Below, in pieces: positions 32,255-42,909 of a DNA stretch of 64,000 bases (within the stretch, counting starts at the first letter, position 1; each line of letters opens with the position of its first letter). Source of the stretch: JAZGGS01 sp963764825 (GTDB lineage: Bacteria; Bacteroidota; Ignavibacteria; Ignavibacteriales; Ignavibacteriaceae); the NCBI GenBank assembly GCA_963764825.1, contig CAVXUA010000017.1, positions 16,559 through 80,558 of the forward strand. Direction: 5' to 3'. The notes under the pieces are model-generated. The model was not told the origin of the DNA, searched no databases, and worked only from the letters and a program-made list of their open reading frames with translations. The position numbers and the translations under genes were made by a program.

Positions 32255-33396
32255 ATGCGAATATTCGAAAATTTAAATTTTGATTTCTTAGGAAAAAGAA
32301 AAATAGCTTATACAATTTCTGCTGCGCTATTTGCACTTGGAATAATTGGCGTTATTTCACGAGGATTTCATTTTGGTGTTGATTTTAAAGGCGGCAGCGA
32401 AATTGTACTTCAATTTGAAAACCCTGTTGATATTACAAAGGTAAGAGAAGATGTAGCTAATATAGGGCTGGGAAATATTGAAGTGGTTACTTTTGGCGGT
32501 GAAACCGGTGTGATGATCAGAACTGAAGAACAGGTTATTCCTGCAAATATTTTCCCTGTAGTTGTTAATAGGATTGAACAAGCAATTGATAAAGTTTTCC
32601 AGGATGTTCCGCGGCAGATAGTTGATTCCACAGCCAGCTCAGTTACTTATTCTTTTGAAAATACTGATACAACCAACCGGGTTAGTTGATGCATTATTCG
32701 CAGCAGGTTTTCAATCGGGCAGAGTATCCGAAGAACCGGATAATACGCAAATGATTGTTAGGGTAGGAATTGCGGACTGGATTGAGGAAAACCTGAGAGA
32801 TAAAGAATCCGATAATCCGTTTATTGTTCTTAAAGAAGACAGGGTTGGTCCTAAGATTGGTGAAGAATTAAAACGGGATGCTTTGCTTGCAATAATATTT
32901 GCTCTTATAGCAATTCTTATTCTATCTCGGATTTAGATTTAAATTTATTTTTGCTTTCGGCGCTGTTGCTGCTCTCTTCCACGATGTACTTATAACACTT
33001 GGATTATTTGCTGCATTGTACGGATTGATTCCAGGATTGAATTTAGAAATTGATCTGACTATTGTTGCAGCATTTTTAACACTTATCGGTTATTCAATTA
33101 ACGATACAGTTGTGAACTTTGACAGGATAAGGGAGAATATTAAAATTCATAAAACCAGACCGATAGAGGATATTATTAATACAAGCATCAGCCAGACGAT
33201 GAGCAGAACAATTTTAACAAGCGGTACAACTTTATTAGCTGTACTTGTACTACTGATTTTTGGTGGGGAGGTGCTTAAAGCATTTGCATTTACACTTATC
33301 TTCGGTACAATTATCGGTACATATTCTTCAATTTTTGTTGCAAGTACGCTTGTTTACGAGTATGCAACAAAGTATAAGAAAAAATTAGAGTTTTAG
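32255..33396 (+). CDS. secF: Protein translocase subunit SecF (two frameshifts)
   Basis: Follows secD by 30 bases. Three frames make about 380 residues: RKIAYTISAALFALGIIGVI, the FHFGVDFKGGSEIVLQF motif, RVGPKIGEELKRDALLAI, FGAVAALFHDVLITLG and TLIGYSINDTVVNFDRIREN, all standard for SecF. Shifts are near 32680 and 32925. The insertion between the first helix and the P domain (VDSTASSVTYSF ... QSGRVSEEPDN) is longer than in E. coli SecF, as often seen in Bacteroidota/Chlorobi. Confidence 0.93.
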
Positions 33397-33408
33397 ATTA
33401 AGAGACAT

Positions 33409-33444
33409 GTAGGAATTTGACGGCTTTTTTAATCAAATTCCTAC
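33409..33444. terminator. Hairpin between convergent secF and a T9SS gene
   Basis: A perfect 12-bp inverted repeat (GTAGGAATTTGA / TCAAATTCCTAC) with a 12-base loop. It lies between convergent stop codons and includes the stop of the minus-strand gene. It could terminate both transcripts, although neither side has a long T run outside the stem. Confidence 0.6.
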
Positions 33445-34526
33445 TTAAGCAGAATCATACTCTTAGTCTCCTCAAAAGAACCAGCTTTTAACCTGTAAAA
33501 GTAAACACCGCTTGTCAATTGCAAATCATAAGTTTAAAATCTATATTGTATTCGCCCGCAGGTTTTTCTTCTTCAACTAGAGTTGCAATTTCATTTCCCA
33601 ACAGATCATAAATCTTTAAACTCACAAATTCATATTCTATAATCCGAAATTTTATTGTTGTTGATGGGTTGAATGGGTTGGGATAATTCTGGTAAAGTGT
33701 TATTGCGTTTGGCAATTTAGGTACTTCACCCACACTTACTATCTCATCAGTTAATTCTGTTTTCAATCCCGGTATGGAAAATGGATCAATATTCAGAAAT
33801 GATAAATCTACATGGTTAGTTGGTACTATATCCATTACAACCCAGTTATTTTCTGCAATCCAGAATGTATTTTCAGTTGATAATAATTCTATTGCTCCTA
33901 TAGGTGGAGGAAAAAGAACACTGACCGCCCAGGATATCTGAAATTTTTTGCAATCGAAATTTCCTAAAAACAGTATTTATAGTTTCATCATCAAGTCGCT
34001 TTCCAAGGTACTCAAATCTTAATGGTAAGGGACTTATACTTGCAATTGTGGTATCAATCGAAAGCAATGTGTATTCATCATTAACATTTTCAGTAAACCT
34101 GTAAGCAGAATACCAATCTTCAAGTGAATGAAAAAAATCTACAAAGCTAAAGTTGGGATCTGAGAGCACTGAATCAATAGAAATTAGGAAAAACTCCAGT
34201 GAACCAACACGGAAATATTCATAGCCATCTGATCCGGAAAAATGAAAAAATAGGGAATCATCATATGGTTGAAATAGAATTGTTTGCAATGGACCGGATT
34301 TTGTAAGTACGATATTAGCAAGCTTACCTTGATAATCAGTTGTAACGGTGAATAAATCCTGCCTGAAAAAAGCAAGTGAATCGATATTGTTATTCAGAGA
34401 ATCGAGAGGAGTAGCTTTGTAATTCCACGTAAACCCGGTTTGATTTGGAAAATAATCGCTTGCCTGCTGAGCAAGCAAAGTGCCGGAGCTAAACACTATA
34501 CAAAGAATGTACAAAACTTTTCTCAT
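33441..34526 (-). CDS. Secreted protein with type IX secretion (T9SS) sorting domain, two to three frameshifts
   Basis: A signal peptide (VLYILCIVFSSGTLLAQ) is followed by an unrecognised region of about 200 residues (ASDYFPNQTGFTWNYKATP ...), then a C-terminal sorting domain: ITLYQNYPNPFNPSTTIKFR, VSLKIYDLLGNEIATLVEE and the end GVYFYRLKAGSFEETKSMIL. Such domains direct proteins across the outer membrane through the Por/T9SS machinery. The start at 34526 is preferred because AAAGAGGTAAG just before it is a ribosome site. Shifts lie near 33880 and 33530. It is downstream of a TonB receptor and lipoprotein on the same strand. Confidence 0.8.
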
Positions 34527-34605
34527 TTTTCTTACCTCTTTCAAATTGTGTTTTTAAAATATAACTCTAAGAAGCATAGAAATAAAGCAGTAATTTATTA
34601 ACCTG

Positions 34606-36778
34606 TCATAATATTAAATTGAAACCAAGAGTAAAATTTCTGATTGGTCTCAAGTTCCCAATTAATTCTACATAATTGTAGTTAGTAAGGTTTTTTATAT
34701 TAAGGTAAATGATAACTGGTAACCCAATTGAAACAAAGTTATAACCTGCTCTAAAATCGGTTGTAAATACAGGCACACGTAATTCACCATCCCTGATAAT
34801 TCCAAGTTCAATCAATTCGTTATCAATCTCTTCAACTTTACTCCAGTATCGAAAATCAATTCCTAGTTTTAAGTTCCATTTTCTGAATTCAAAACGGGAA
34901 TAAAATATATGACGCGGGCGATACTTTAGAGCTGTATTCATCTCCACATCTCTTGCCCACATGTACGTGTAGCTCATTGTAAATGTTAATTCATCGGGTA
35001 TAAACCTGAAAGTAGTGTTTGCTTCTAACCCGTCAATCCTTGCTCTCACTACGTTATCAAAAACAACTAAACCATCTGCAGGATCGATCCCTGGTTCTAT
35101 CATATCAAAATATTCATTTCTAAACAGAGCAAGATCGAGCATTAATAAACTAAACGGATTATAATTTACACCGAGCTCCATAGAAAGATTTGATTCGGAT
35201 TTAAGAAAAGGATTTGGTTTTACTGTAATACCGCTTGCAGAGGTAGAAGTGAATGCCTCCGCAAGTGATGGTGCACGAAACCCGGTTCCAATTGAAGATC
35301 TTAAAATTATTTTATCATTTAATTTATAGTTCAAGCCAAGCTTGGGGGAAAAGGCATTTGCAATATCCAAAGTATCAAGTTTACTATAATCATAGCGAAT
35401 ACCGATTGACATTATAAGGGGAAATGTAAAATTGATATCGGATAAAGCATAAATTCCAAAGCTATTTGAATTTGGATTACCAAAAATATTCGAGTTAACG
35501 CTGGCTGTATTTCCTTCCACCCCTGCTACTAAAACAATCTTATCTGTTAAACTAGAATTTAGTTGAATTTCTCCACGGTACAGGTTTGACTTTGATGCGT
35601 TGAATGGAGTTGCACTATCTTCCCAATCATTAAGGTAATAGCTTGCTTTAACGTTAAGAAAAACTTTTTTGCTTAAAACATTCTTAGTAAATTAATCCTA
35701 ATAAATATCTGTTAGTTTCAATTCGCTCTCCTTGGTTTACATCTGGTGGAACTAATACATTGCGGGAATCTTTCCAGTAAATAAAACTTCCACCTCTTTT
35801 ATTAAAAGTATTTGCAATAAATGTTAAAGAGGCTGCTGTAGAAAAGTTGTATATAGTCTTTAGAAACCCAATGTATTTTTTAAAAGAATCATTCTGCTTA
35901 TAACTTGAATTTTCTAAACGGGTAAATGAAATATTAAATCCAAGTTTACCAAACTTGTTGGAATGAGATAGCGTTAATCCATTAAATGGTCTATATTCGC
36001 CGGACCAATCCCATGGTACATAATAAGGTTTGTCGTAAAGTCCAAAAAACCCTTGAACCATTGTTGAAGGATGGGAAGTAATATCTTTTGTAATCCCATT
36101 TATAACTCCACCAATTGCCGAAGATCCGTAAAGTGAGCTTGCTGCTCCTTTAATTATTTCTACCCTTTGCAGCTCTGTTACCGGAATCATCTCCCAGACA
36201 ATCTCGCCAGTGTCGCCCGTATAAAAAGGCAGTCCATCGATTGCAAGTAAAGCTCTTGAACCCGCTCCCCTACTGTAACCGCCGGAACCTCTTATACTTA
36301 TTTGATCATCGGTCATGTTTACCCCGGATACATATCTTAGTGCATCTTCAAGATTTGAAAAATTTTTTTCTGAAAATTCTGTTCCCCGGATAATTTCAGC
36401 ACTCACAGGTAATTCAGATATTTTCTGTTCATATTTTCCTGCGGTAACTACAACCTCTTCAGATTCAATTATCTGTTCTTTTAAAATTACATTAAGTATT
36501 ACAGCACCATTCAGCAAATTAATCCTATTCTCAAATACTGTATAATAACCAATGGCAGAAAATCTAATTGAATACACCGCTGGTTCTAAATCATCAATTT
36601 TATAACTACCATTCTCATCTGAAGCAGCTCCATATCCTGTTTCTTCGATAATAATATTTACATGCTGCAACGGATTTTCCAGGGAATCTGTAACTATTCC
36701 GCTTATGCTATAATTTTGTGCAAAAATATGGCAAACAGGTAATAGTGAAAGTAATATGAAGCTGATAAATTTCATCAT
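34606..36778 (-). CDS. TonB-dependent receptor with carboxypeptidase-regulatory domain (frameshifted near 35690)
   Basis: About 720 residues when joined. Signal peptide (FISFILLSLLPVCHIFAQ), regulatory-like domain (YSISGIVTDSLENPLQHVNI, DENGSYKIDDL), then a plug (EVVVTAGKYEQKISELPVSA, ISIRGSGGYSRGAGSRALLA, VEIIKGAASSLYGSSAIGGV) and a barrel ending NFTLGFNLIL. The N-box VTAGKYEQKISELPV and overall size resemble BtuB/ferric or vitamin receptors. The substrate is unknown. A small lipoprotein gene sits 24 bases upstream and a T9SS protein downstream, giving a three-gene surface-uptake unit. Confidence 0.88.
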
Positions 36779-36801
36779 AAAAAATTAAGTGATAGTAGAT
36801 A

Positions 36802-37323
36802 TTAATTACCTCCCGGTGGCTGCGGGGGTGGGTTATTAAAATCGCAAATAATATTTATGTTTCTAATCAGGGTGTTCTCAGGAATGGTGAGTATACCCGG
36901 CTGCGTAGTATCTCCATTAGAATAATAAACACCTGCTACAATCCAATCTTTGCGGGAAAGTGAAAGAGCAATAGTTGATTGCTGTGCAACTCCAATGTAG
37001 GAATACTCTCCTGCTTCAATAATTCCATCGGGTGGGAAGTAAGAAGAATCCGCTGAACTGTAAAGATAATACCCAACTCCAAACGGAATTTCCCAACCAA
37101 TAAACCTCAGGTTAAGAATAGTAAAATCAGATGGTAATAATAGAGGATTCTTTGAACATAACAACATGAGTCCGCTGAATACTATCTGGCCAGTTACCAA
37201 GAAAGGTTACTCTTCCGCTAAACCCGGTTGTTTCAAGCCACGAATAGTTTTGGCGCAATTCCATTATCTGAATTGCACGAATAGAAGTAAAATTAATAAT
37301 ATTGATGATAGCAGCAGTTTCAT
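36802..37323 (-). CDS. Lipoprotein upstream of the TonB receptor (about three frameshifts)
   Basis: The ATG at 37323 opens a lipoprotein signal peptide (MKLLLSSILLILLLFV) followed, after a one-base shift, by CNSDNGIAPK, where the cysteine would be lipidated. Further shifts join LETTGFSGRVTFLGNWPDSI, THVVMFKNPLLLPSDF and the long last part GWEIPFGVGYYLYSSADSSY ... NPPPQPPGGN. The sequence looks like a beta-sandwich with no family I can name. Its place just upstream of a TonB receptor suggests that it is a surface or periplasmic partner of that receptor. About 173 residues. Confidence 0.6.
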
Positions 37324-37420
37324 TAGGTTCTTATCACAATCGATTTCTTAGTTACAACTGACGTTTAAACTTGTAGTTTTGTTAAAGCAAAGTCAAGAAA
37401 AATCGAAGGTTTTTAAGTGA

Positions 37421-37447
37421 CTGAGTCGTCCTAAATAAGGTTGACTG
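37421..37447. repeat. Left terminal inverted repeat of the IS3-family element
   Basis: Matches the right end (38729-38755) read inward, with CTG, TCGTCCT and GTTGACT conserved in register. Confidence 0.8.
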
Positions 37448-37465
37448 TTATTTTAATGAACATAT

Positions 37466-38366
37466 CTACTCAGTAATAGAGGTTTTTGCCACATATTTGA
37501 CCGGGAGAAAATTCTGCTGATGCATTTCTGCCGGTGTCAGCATAGAACAACTTAAATGAGGTCTCTTAGTATTATAGATCATTATTGATTGTTCAATATG
37601 TTTTTTTGCCTGTTCAAAACTATCAAACTTTTCATCACAATAAAACTCATCCTTGAGTATTCCGTTTATTCTCTCTGCTACTGCATTGTCATACGGACTC
37701 CCATCCTGAGTCATACTAATTTGGCAGTTGTTTCTCCGTAGTTCATCGATGTAGATTCTGCTGCAATACTGCAATCCACGATCAGAGTGATGAAGTATTT
37801 CTTTGTTTTGATAAACCCTTCTCTTTAGTGCCATCTGTAAGGCCTTTAGAGTTGATTCTGCTTTTAAGTCCTTACTAAGAGTATATCCCATAATCTGTTT
37901 TGAATAAGCATCACTTACCAAATGCAAATATATTGTCTGTTCTCTTGTTAAAAAGGTATGTAATGTCAGCTACCCATAGTTGTTCCGGTTGTTTTAGCTC
38001 CAATTGTTTTGAACTATCTGCATATGTGCGCATCCAAGTGTTTTGAGTTCGTTGTTTTTACATATTTTTGGCGTTTTGTTATCAGCATTTGCTCTTTTCG
38101 TAATATTTCAAATAATTTGTCTAGACCTACACTTAACTCAGGTTTCAGTATGTAGTGCAATTTCCGTGTGCCTAACCGAGGCTGTTCTTGACGCACACTC
38201 AACACTTTGCTGATGATCTTCTGTTGTTTTTCGTTCTGTTTAGCCCGGTGCTTTCGAAGCTTATAATAAGCTTGTTTACTTATACCAAGGTGTCGGCAAC
38301 ATCCTGCAATGCTTATTGTTTTTCTTTGGGCTGCCAGTTCTCGGACAACTTGGTGTCGATGTTTTT
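37466..38366 (-). CDS. IS3-family transposase OrfB (DDE integrase; two sequence indels)
   Basis: From the slip site the frame reads KKHRHQVVRELAAQRKTISI, a helix-turn-helix ISKQAYYKLRKHR and SVRQEQPRLGTRKLHYIL. The catalytic core follows: first Asp in QLWVADITYL, second Asp in LHHSDRGLQYCS with LVSDAYSKQIMGYTLS before it, and Glu in GSPYDNAVAERINGILKDEF, then YNTKRPHLSCSMLTPAEMH. That is a complete DDE set, so the enzyme would be active if the two indels (near 38015 and 37930) are errors. It is normally made as an OrfA-OrfB fusion by -1 frameshifting. Confidence 0.85.
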
Positions 38367-38700
38367 TCTTATATCTATTCCCGTTTCCCGCTTGGTAACT
38401 TCCAGTAGTTTCTCATAGACTAATATCTTTTCGCGGGCTTCCTTTAGTTCGTGCTCTAACTCTTTCGAACTAAATTGGTTCTAGGGATTTTTCATTGGTC
38501 GTCCTGGGTAACGTTGTCTTTGAATAATACAATTTACCATACTTCCGACACCACTGCAATACTGTGCTATGACCACCTATTTGATATTTGCTCATTAGTG
38601 AATCTTTTGTATGATTACCCCGCTCATATTCCCGAACTACTTGCAGTTTGAATGCTTGACTATACGTTGGTTGTGAGGGGATGGTGTTTCCTTTTTTCAT
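38313..38700 (-). CDS. IS3-family transposase OrfA (HTH protein; one indel)
   Basis: About 129 residues after repair. The helix-turn-helix region is YSQAFKLQVVREYERGN ... YQIGGHSTVLQWCRKYG, followed by a leucine-zipper-like helix (SKELEHELKEAREKILVYEKL) and the IS3-typical ending TKRETGIDIRKN. The indel is near 38480. The stop at 38313 is reached only by ribosomes that do not slip at 38361-38367. Confidence 0.82.
38361..38367 (-). promoter_or_regulatory. Programmed -1 frameshift site of the IS3 element
   Basis: On the minus strand the OrfA frame reads AGA AAA AAC, that is the canonical slippery heptamer A-AAA-AAC. A -1 slip moves the ribosome into the frame that encodes OrfB (KKHRHQVV). This pattern is established for IS3-family fusion transposases. 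Confidence 0.75.
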
Positions 38701-38728
38701 CTCTTATCTCCTGATTTCTTTTTGACTG

Positions 38729-38755
38729 TAGTCAACTTTTTTCAGGACGAGACAG
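38729..38755. repeat. Right terminal inverted repeat of the IS3-family element
   Basis: On the minus strand this end reads CTGTCTCGTCCTGAAAAAAG then TTGACT, matching the left end. Confidence 0.8.
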
Positions 38756-38757
38756 AA

Positions 38758-38791
38758 ATAAAAAATCCCTGCATTTGGTAACACAGGGGTA
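38758..38791 (-). terminator. Probable terminator of the T9SS gene at 38815
   Basis: CCCTG...CAGGG hairpin with a T-rich run after it on the minus strand (ATTTTTTAT). It directly follows the stop of the T9SS gene and abuts the IS end. Confidence 0.6.
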
Positions 38792-38814
38792 AATTTAATT
38801 TGAAGTGATAAATA

Positions 38815-40700
38815 TTACTTAGTAAGAATCATTTTCTTAACATCGACAAATTTAGTTCCGTTTACACCTGTTGCTTCAATTCTGTAGAAATAAACACCAC
38901 TGTTAATGCCGGTTGCATTAAAGTCGTAATTGTGCACTCCTGCTGTAAGATCCTGATTGATCAATGAAGCTACTTCCTGTCCAAGAACATCAAATATCTT
39001 CAGGCTTACTTTAGAATCAGCTGCAAGCGAGAAAGTAATTTTTGTGCTTGGGTTGAATGGGTTAGGATAGTTCTGTGACAAAGCAATATACATCTGGTAT
39101 TGCAATTTCAACTTCGACTAGTTTCGGAATAATCGAATGTACCGTCAAAGTCTATTTGTTTCAATCTATATGAATAAGTTCCTGATGAAAGATAGCATCT
39201 GTAAAGCTGTAGCTGTGTGGTTCGGTTGTAGTTCCAAAGCCAGGAACGTATCCAACATTTTCGAAATTCACTTCCAGAATTTCTTTCAATCTCAAATCCC
39301 TGGTTGTTTGTTTCTGTAGCTGTTGTCCAGTTAAGTGTTACATTTCTTTCATTAACAGAAGCTGTAAATGAAGTTAATTCAACTGGGACTACACTGTTAA
39401 CACAAACATCATCAATATGCCAGAAGTTAATGTTGAAGGAATTACCCGACCAGTAGAAACCAAACTGGAAGTTAGCGTCTCCTAGTGCATTTATTACAAC
39501 AGGTTCCGGACCAATATTTCCAGGAGGATCAACAACTGACCAAATAGGTGTCCAGCTTGTACCACTATCAGTTGTATAAGCGACACCAACAGTACCCGAC
39601 CACCATACCAGTTAATGAAATGTTGGAAACTTATAGTATTCTGCATACCAGCACTTGGCATTACGGGAGACATAAGATAAGAATCACCAGTAAAAGCTGG
39701 GGTCCAAGCAAAGGTTAATTCTCCAGGAGCCGCTCCGCCAGCTTGGTTTCCTGCTCCCCAAAACCAGTTGGCACTCCCAAACCACCAACCTCCGTCCATT
39801 GTGCAATATCAGAATCAAAGGTATCTTCGAATAAATTACAACCACCACCAATCTCATAAATCCATGTACCGCCGCAGAAAACCTCTGACGATGTCCAGGG
39901 ATTTGCGATTGCTGGTAGATAGGTGCCACCGACTAGATCATAAATGTAGATGCTGTCCTGCTGGTCTGTAACCAGGTAAGCTATACTGGTCATCGCTAAC
40001 TGCCAATCCATCGATATCAGTCTGACCAGCCGGGTAAGGCGTGATCAGTGTTCCAGTGCCGTCCATGTTAATGCGGTACAATCCCAACCAAGTGAGTCTG
40101 TGTCATCGCTGGTTCCATAGAATTCACCAGTATTTGGGTCAACAGCTAAACCGCCAAAGTCAAAGTCAGTGTCTTCTGAGTAGTCAATAAATACTGTTGC
40201 AACAAACGTTGATAGTGTTAATCTCGTATACAGCTTCGTTACCAACATTCCTCGTACCATATAATGCACCATTATAGAAAGCAAGACTAACCATTGATAT
40301 TGTCGCACCACTAGTGTCCGTGAATTTCCCAGAAAGGTTACAGTTCCGCTGCCAACAACCCATTCGTAAAGACCTGTACCATCATTGACGTAAATTTTAT
40401 TGTTATTGATATCATAAGCTGCACCCCAGACTTCTACGCCTACAAATACCGAATCCCAATCAACTGTTAGCGGATCACCAACATAAGCCGGTACAGTTAC
40501 ATCATCTACACCAACGAAGAGTGGGTGTGTAACAACTTCTACAGAAAAGGAAATAGGTTGTACATGGTTCCACTTCTGATTGCTCTTTAGCAAGCGCCTT
40601 TGCTTGCTCAAGAAGGGTCTCCTCAGAATCACCTACTTGAGCCAAAGCTAAAAGTGGACAACAATAGGAAAACCCCATCACTTCGTATGAAATATGTCAT
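38815..40700 (-). CDS. T9SS-sorted secreted protein, copy A (many frameshifts)
   Basis: The ATG at 40700 follows GGAGGTATTA and opens a hydrophobic signal region (VFLLLSTFSFG). Downstream frames give EETLLEQAKALAKEQSEVEP, a propeller-like part (VWGAAYDINNNKIYVNDGTG), a choice-of-anchor module starting CNLFEDTFDSDIAQWTEVG with SFQHFINWYGG, a fibronectin-like LTSFTASVNERNVTLNWTTA and a T9SS tail (LSQNYPNPFNPSTKITFSL ... FVDVKKMILTK). The C-terminal ~370 residues closely match the gene at 40989-42793. At least six indels split it. Its leader carries the shared element at 40761-40842. The function is probably adhesion or another surface role; no enzyme motif is seen. Confidence 0.75.
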
Positions 40701-40760
40701 TAATACCTCCGTATTATAGTTTGTAAGTAATTTATTTAGAGAAAATTATTGCAGAATATA

Positions 40761-40842
40761 TTCCACACCTTGGAGAAATGGTAGAAAGGAATAAACTAAG
40801 AAAAGCAGTAATTCACTTTACAACCTCGCCCAAGGGTATAAA
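40761..40842 (-). promoter_or_regulatory. Shared leader element, copy 1
   Basis: About 80 bases between promoter region and gene start, resembling 45477-45558 and 50355-50434 in length, position and ends. On the minus strand the 5' end is ACCCTTGG and the 3' end CCAAGGTGTGG, able to pair over six to nine bases. This copy is the most diverged inside. Confidence 0.45.
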
Positions 40843-40879
40843 TATAAATTCAATATATAAATTGATAAATATATTTGTT

Positions 40880-40936
40880 AGAAGCAACTAATGGTTAACA
40901 ATTGGCTACAGTTTATATTTAGCAAGTAATATAAGG
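40880..40936. promoter_or_regulatory. Conserved upstream motif, copy 1
   Basis: About 55 bases nearly identical to 50472-50526 and similar to 45591-45643. Core reads agcaactaatggttaac on the plus strand, then ATTGGCTACAGTTT and GCAAGTAAT. It sits about 40 bases upstream of the leader element in each copy, which suits a promoter or regulator site. Confidence 0.5.
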
Positions 40937-40937
40937 T

Positions 40938-40961
40938 GAGCCCCGAAAAAATTCAGGGCTC
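40938..40961 (-). terminator. Possible terminator of the T9SS gene at 40989
   Basis: GAGCCC/GGGCTC hairpin with an A/T loop 28 bases after the stop. No T run follows on the minus strand, so termination is uncertain. Confidence 0.4.
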
Positions 40962-40988
40962 TACTAAATTCTTACTTTTAACTTGTTA

Positions 40989-42793
40989 CTACTTGGTAAG
41001 AATCATCTTCTTAACGTTTGTAAAATTAGTTCCGTCTATTCCTGTAGCTTCAATTCTGTAAAAATAAGCACCACTATTTAGTAGTGAAGCATTAAAATCT
41101 ACATTGTGTGAGCCTGCTACAAGATTACTATTTACTAGATTTGCAACTTCCTGTCCAAGTATATCAAATACCTTCAAGCTAACTTTAGAATCTACAGCTA
41201 AGCTGAATTCTATCTTTGTGCTTGGGTTAAATGGGTTAGGATAGTTCTGCGCTAAAGCAAATACATCAGGTATAGCAACCTCAACTTCGATAGCATCGAA
41301 ATATTCAAAAGTATCATCAAAATCTAATTGTTTTAACCTGTAGGAATGCGTTCCTTCGTTAACTGAAGCATCTTGTAAATGAATAGCTGTGTGGTTCGGG
41401 AAGTTCCAAATCCAGCAACGTAGCCAATATTCTCAAAATCATTACCAGAATTTCTTTCTATCTCAAATCCCTGGTTATTGGTTTCTGTAGCTGTTGTCCA
41501 ATTAAGGGTTACATTTTTTGCGTTAACTGAAGCTGTAAATGATGTTAATTCAACTGGGACTATACCGTCAACACAAACATCATCAATATACCAGAAGTCA
41601 ATTTGGAAGGAATTACCCGAATAGAAGAAACCAAGCTGGAAGTTAGCGTCTCCTGGCGCAGTTACAGTTACAAGTTCAGGACCAACATTTCCAGGAGGAT
41701 CAACTTCTGACCAAATAGTTGTCCAGGTAGCACCAGCGTCAGTTGTATAAGCAGCACCAACTGTTAAGCCTGCACCAAAATAGTCAACGAAATGTTGGAA
41801 ACTTACAGTATTTTCAAGACCAGCACTTGGCATTACAGGAGACATAATATAAGAATCACCGGTAAATGCTGGGGTCCAGGAGAATCGCATTTCTCCTGCA
41901 GCAGCACCGGCTGCATTATTGGTTGACTGCCATGACCAGTTGCCAATTCCCAAAGGACCAACTTCTGTCCATAGTGCAATATCAGAATCAAAAGTATCTT
42001 CAAATAAATTACAACCACCAGGGATTACACCAGGGAAGAATGAAAGACCGCTTATTGCCGGGAAGCCGGTTGGACCTATCAATGTTCCTGCACCTGTTGA
42101 GGGATTGATTGAGATAAGAGCACCTGCATTTGTTACACCTGAACCCACCCCACCATAAAGAATACCATCAGGGCCAAATTCAATTGCGCCAACCTTATCA
42201 AATCCAATAGGACCAACAAGTGTTGGAACACCTGAAGCTGAATTAATTGTATACAAAAATGAAGGTCCTTGTTGATGTACCGAACCATATAGTGTCCCGC
42301 CTGCATCGAAAGTTAATCCAGTTACTCTATCTACTCCACCCGGGAATATGGTTCCAACTACTGTTGATGCACCCGTAGTCTGATCAATTGTTACAAGGTC
42401 CGTGGTTATACCTGGATCGTAGAGAGCACCTAATAAGTTTCCGCCACTGTCGAAATCTAATCCTGCAACAGCTGCTATACCAGAATGGAATCCTATTATT
42501 GTAGCTACACCGGTTAGAGGGTCTATGGTAACAACTTCAGCCAAACCCTGACCCACAGTGCCAAATAAAATCTCATCAATTCTAAATTCAATTTCTGTTA
42601 CTGCGCCCCCTGTACCACTAATAGGGGAAACGAGAGTGCCGTCGCCTGTAGTTGGGTCAATAGTTATTAACTCATTAGTTGTACTACCTGTAGTACCATA
42701 TAAAGTACCGGGTACCTGTGAATAAATCAAGCTTCCGAAGAAGATAAGCAATACCATTGTAGCCAAAACCGAAAAGGTAAATTGCTTTTTCAT
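40989..42793 (-). CDS. T9SS-sorted secreted protein with propeller-like repeats, copy B (one or two frameshifts)
   Basis: Signal peptide (VLATMVLLIFFGSLIYSQ), then about 250 residues of repeated LYG..G.....L.TIDP.TG...... units (LITIDPTTGDGTLVSPISG, VVTIDPLTGVATIIGFHSG), a DUF4394-like beta-propeller pattern. A choice-of-anchor module follows (CNLFEDTFDSDIALWTEVG ... FWYIDDVCVD), then a fibronectin-like stretch (LTSFTASVNAKNVTLNWTTA) and, after a shift near 41370, the T9SS tail ending TNVKKMILTK at 40989. It shares its last third with copy A. Likely exported to the cell surface. Confidence 0.85.
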
Positions 42794-42909
42794 AAGTGCC
42801 TTCTAATTTAATAGATTTAATTGAGTTATTTAAATACAATTAATTTGTATTACACGATTGCTGATGTATAATATTATTATTACAAAACAGAATAGCAAGT
42901 ATTCAGGGA

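Larger units (their letters stand above)
37421..38755 (-). mobile_element. IS3-family insertion sequence, about 1.33 kb
   Basis: Bounded by imperfect terminal inverted repeats (left CTGAGTCGTCCTAAATAAGG, right end read inward CTGTCTCGTCCTGAAAAAAG, both followed by GTTGACT). It carries orfA and orfB in overlapping frames with an A-AAA-AAC slip site. I could not find a clear target-site duplication: the bases just outside (left aagtga, right aaataa) do not match. It lies between the lipoprotein promoter region and the end of a T9SS gene and breaks no gene I can see. Confidence 0.85.

Noticed and set aside
37421..38755. Target-site duplication of the IS3 element
   Set aside because: The bases immediately outside both ends do not match over 3 or more positions, so I do not claim one.
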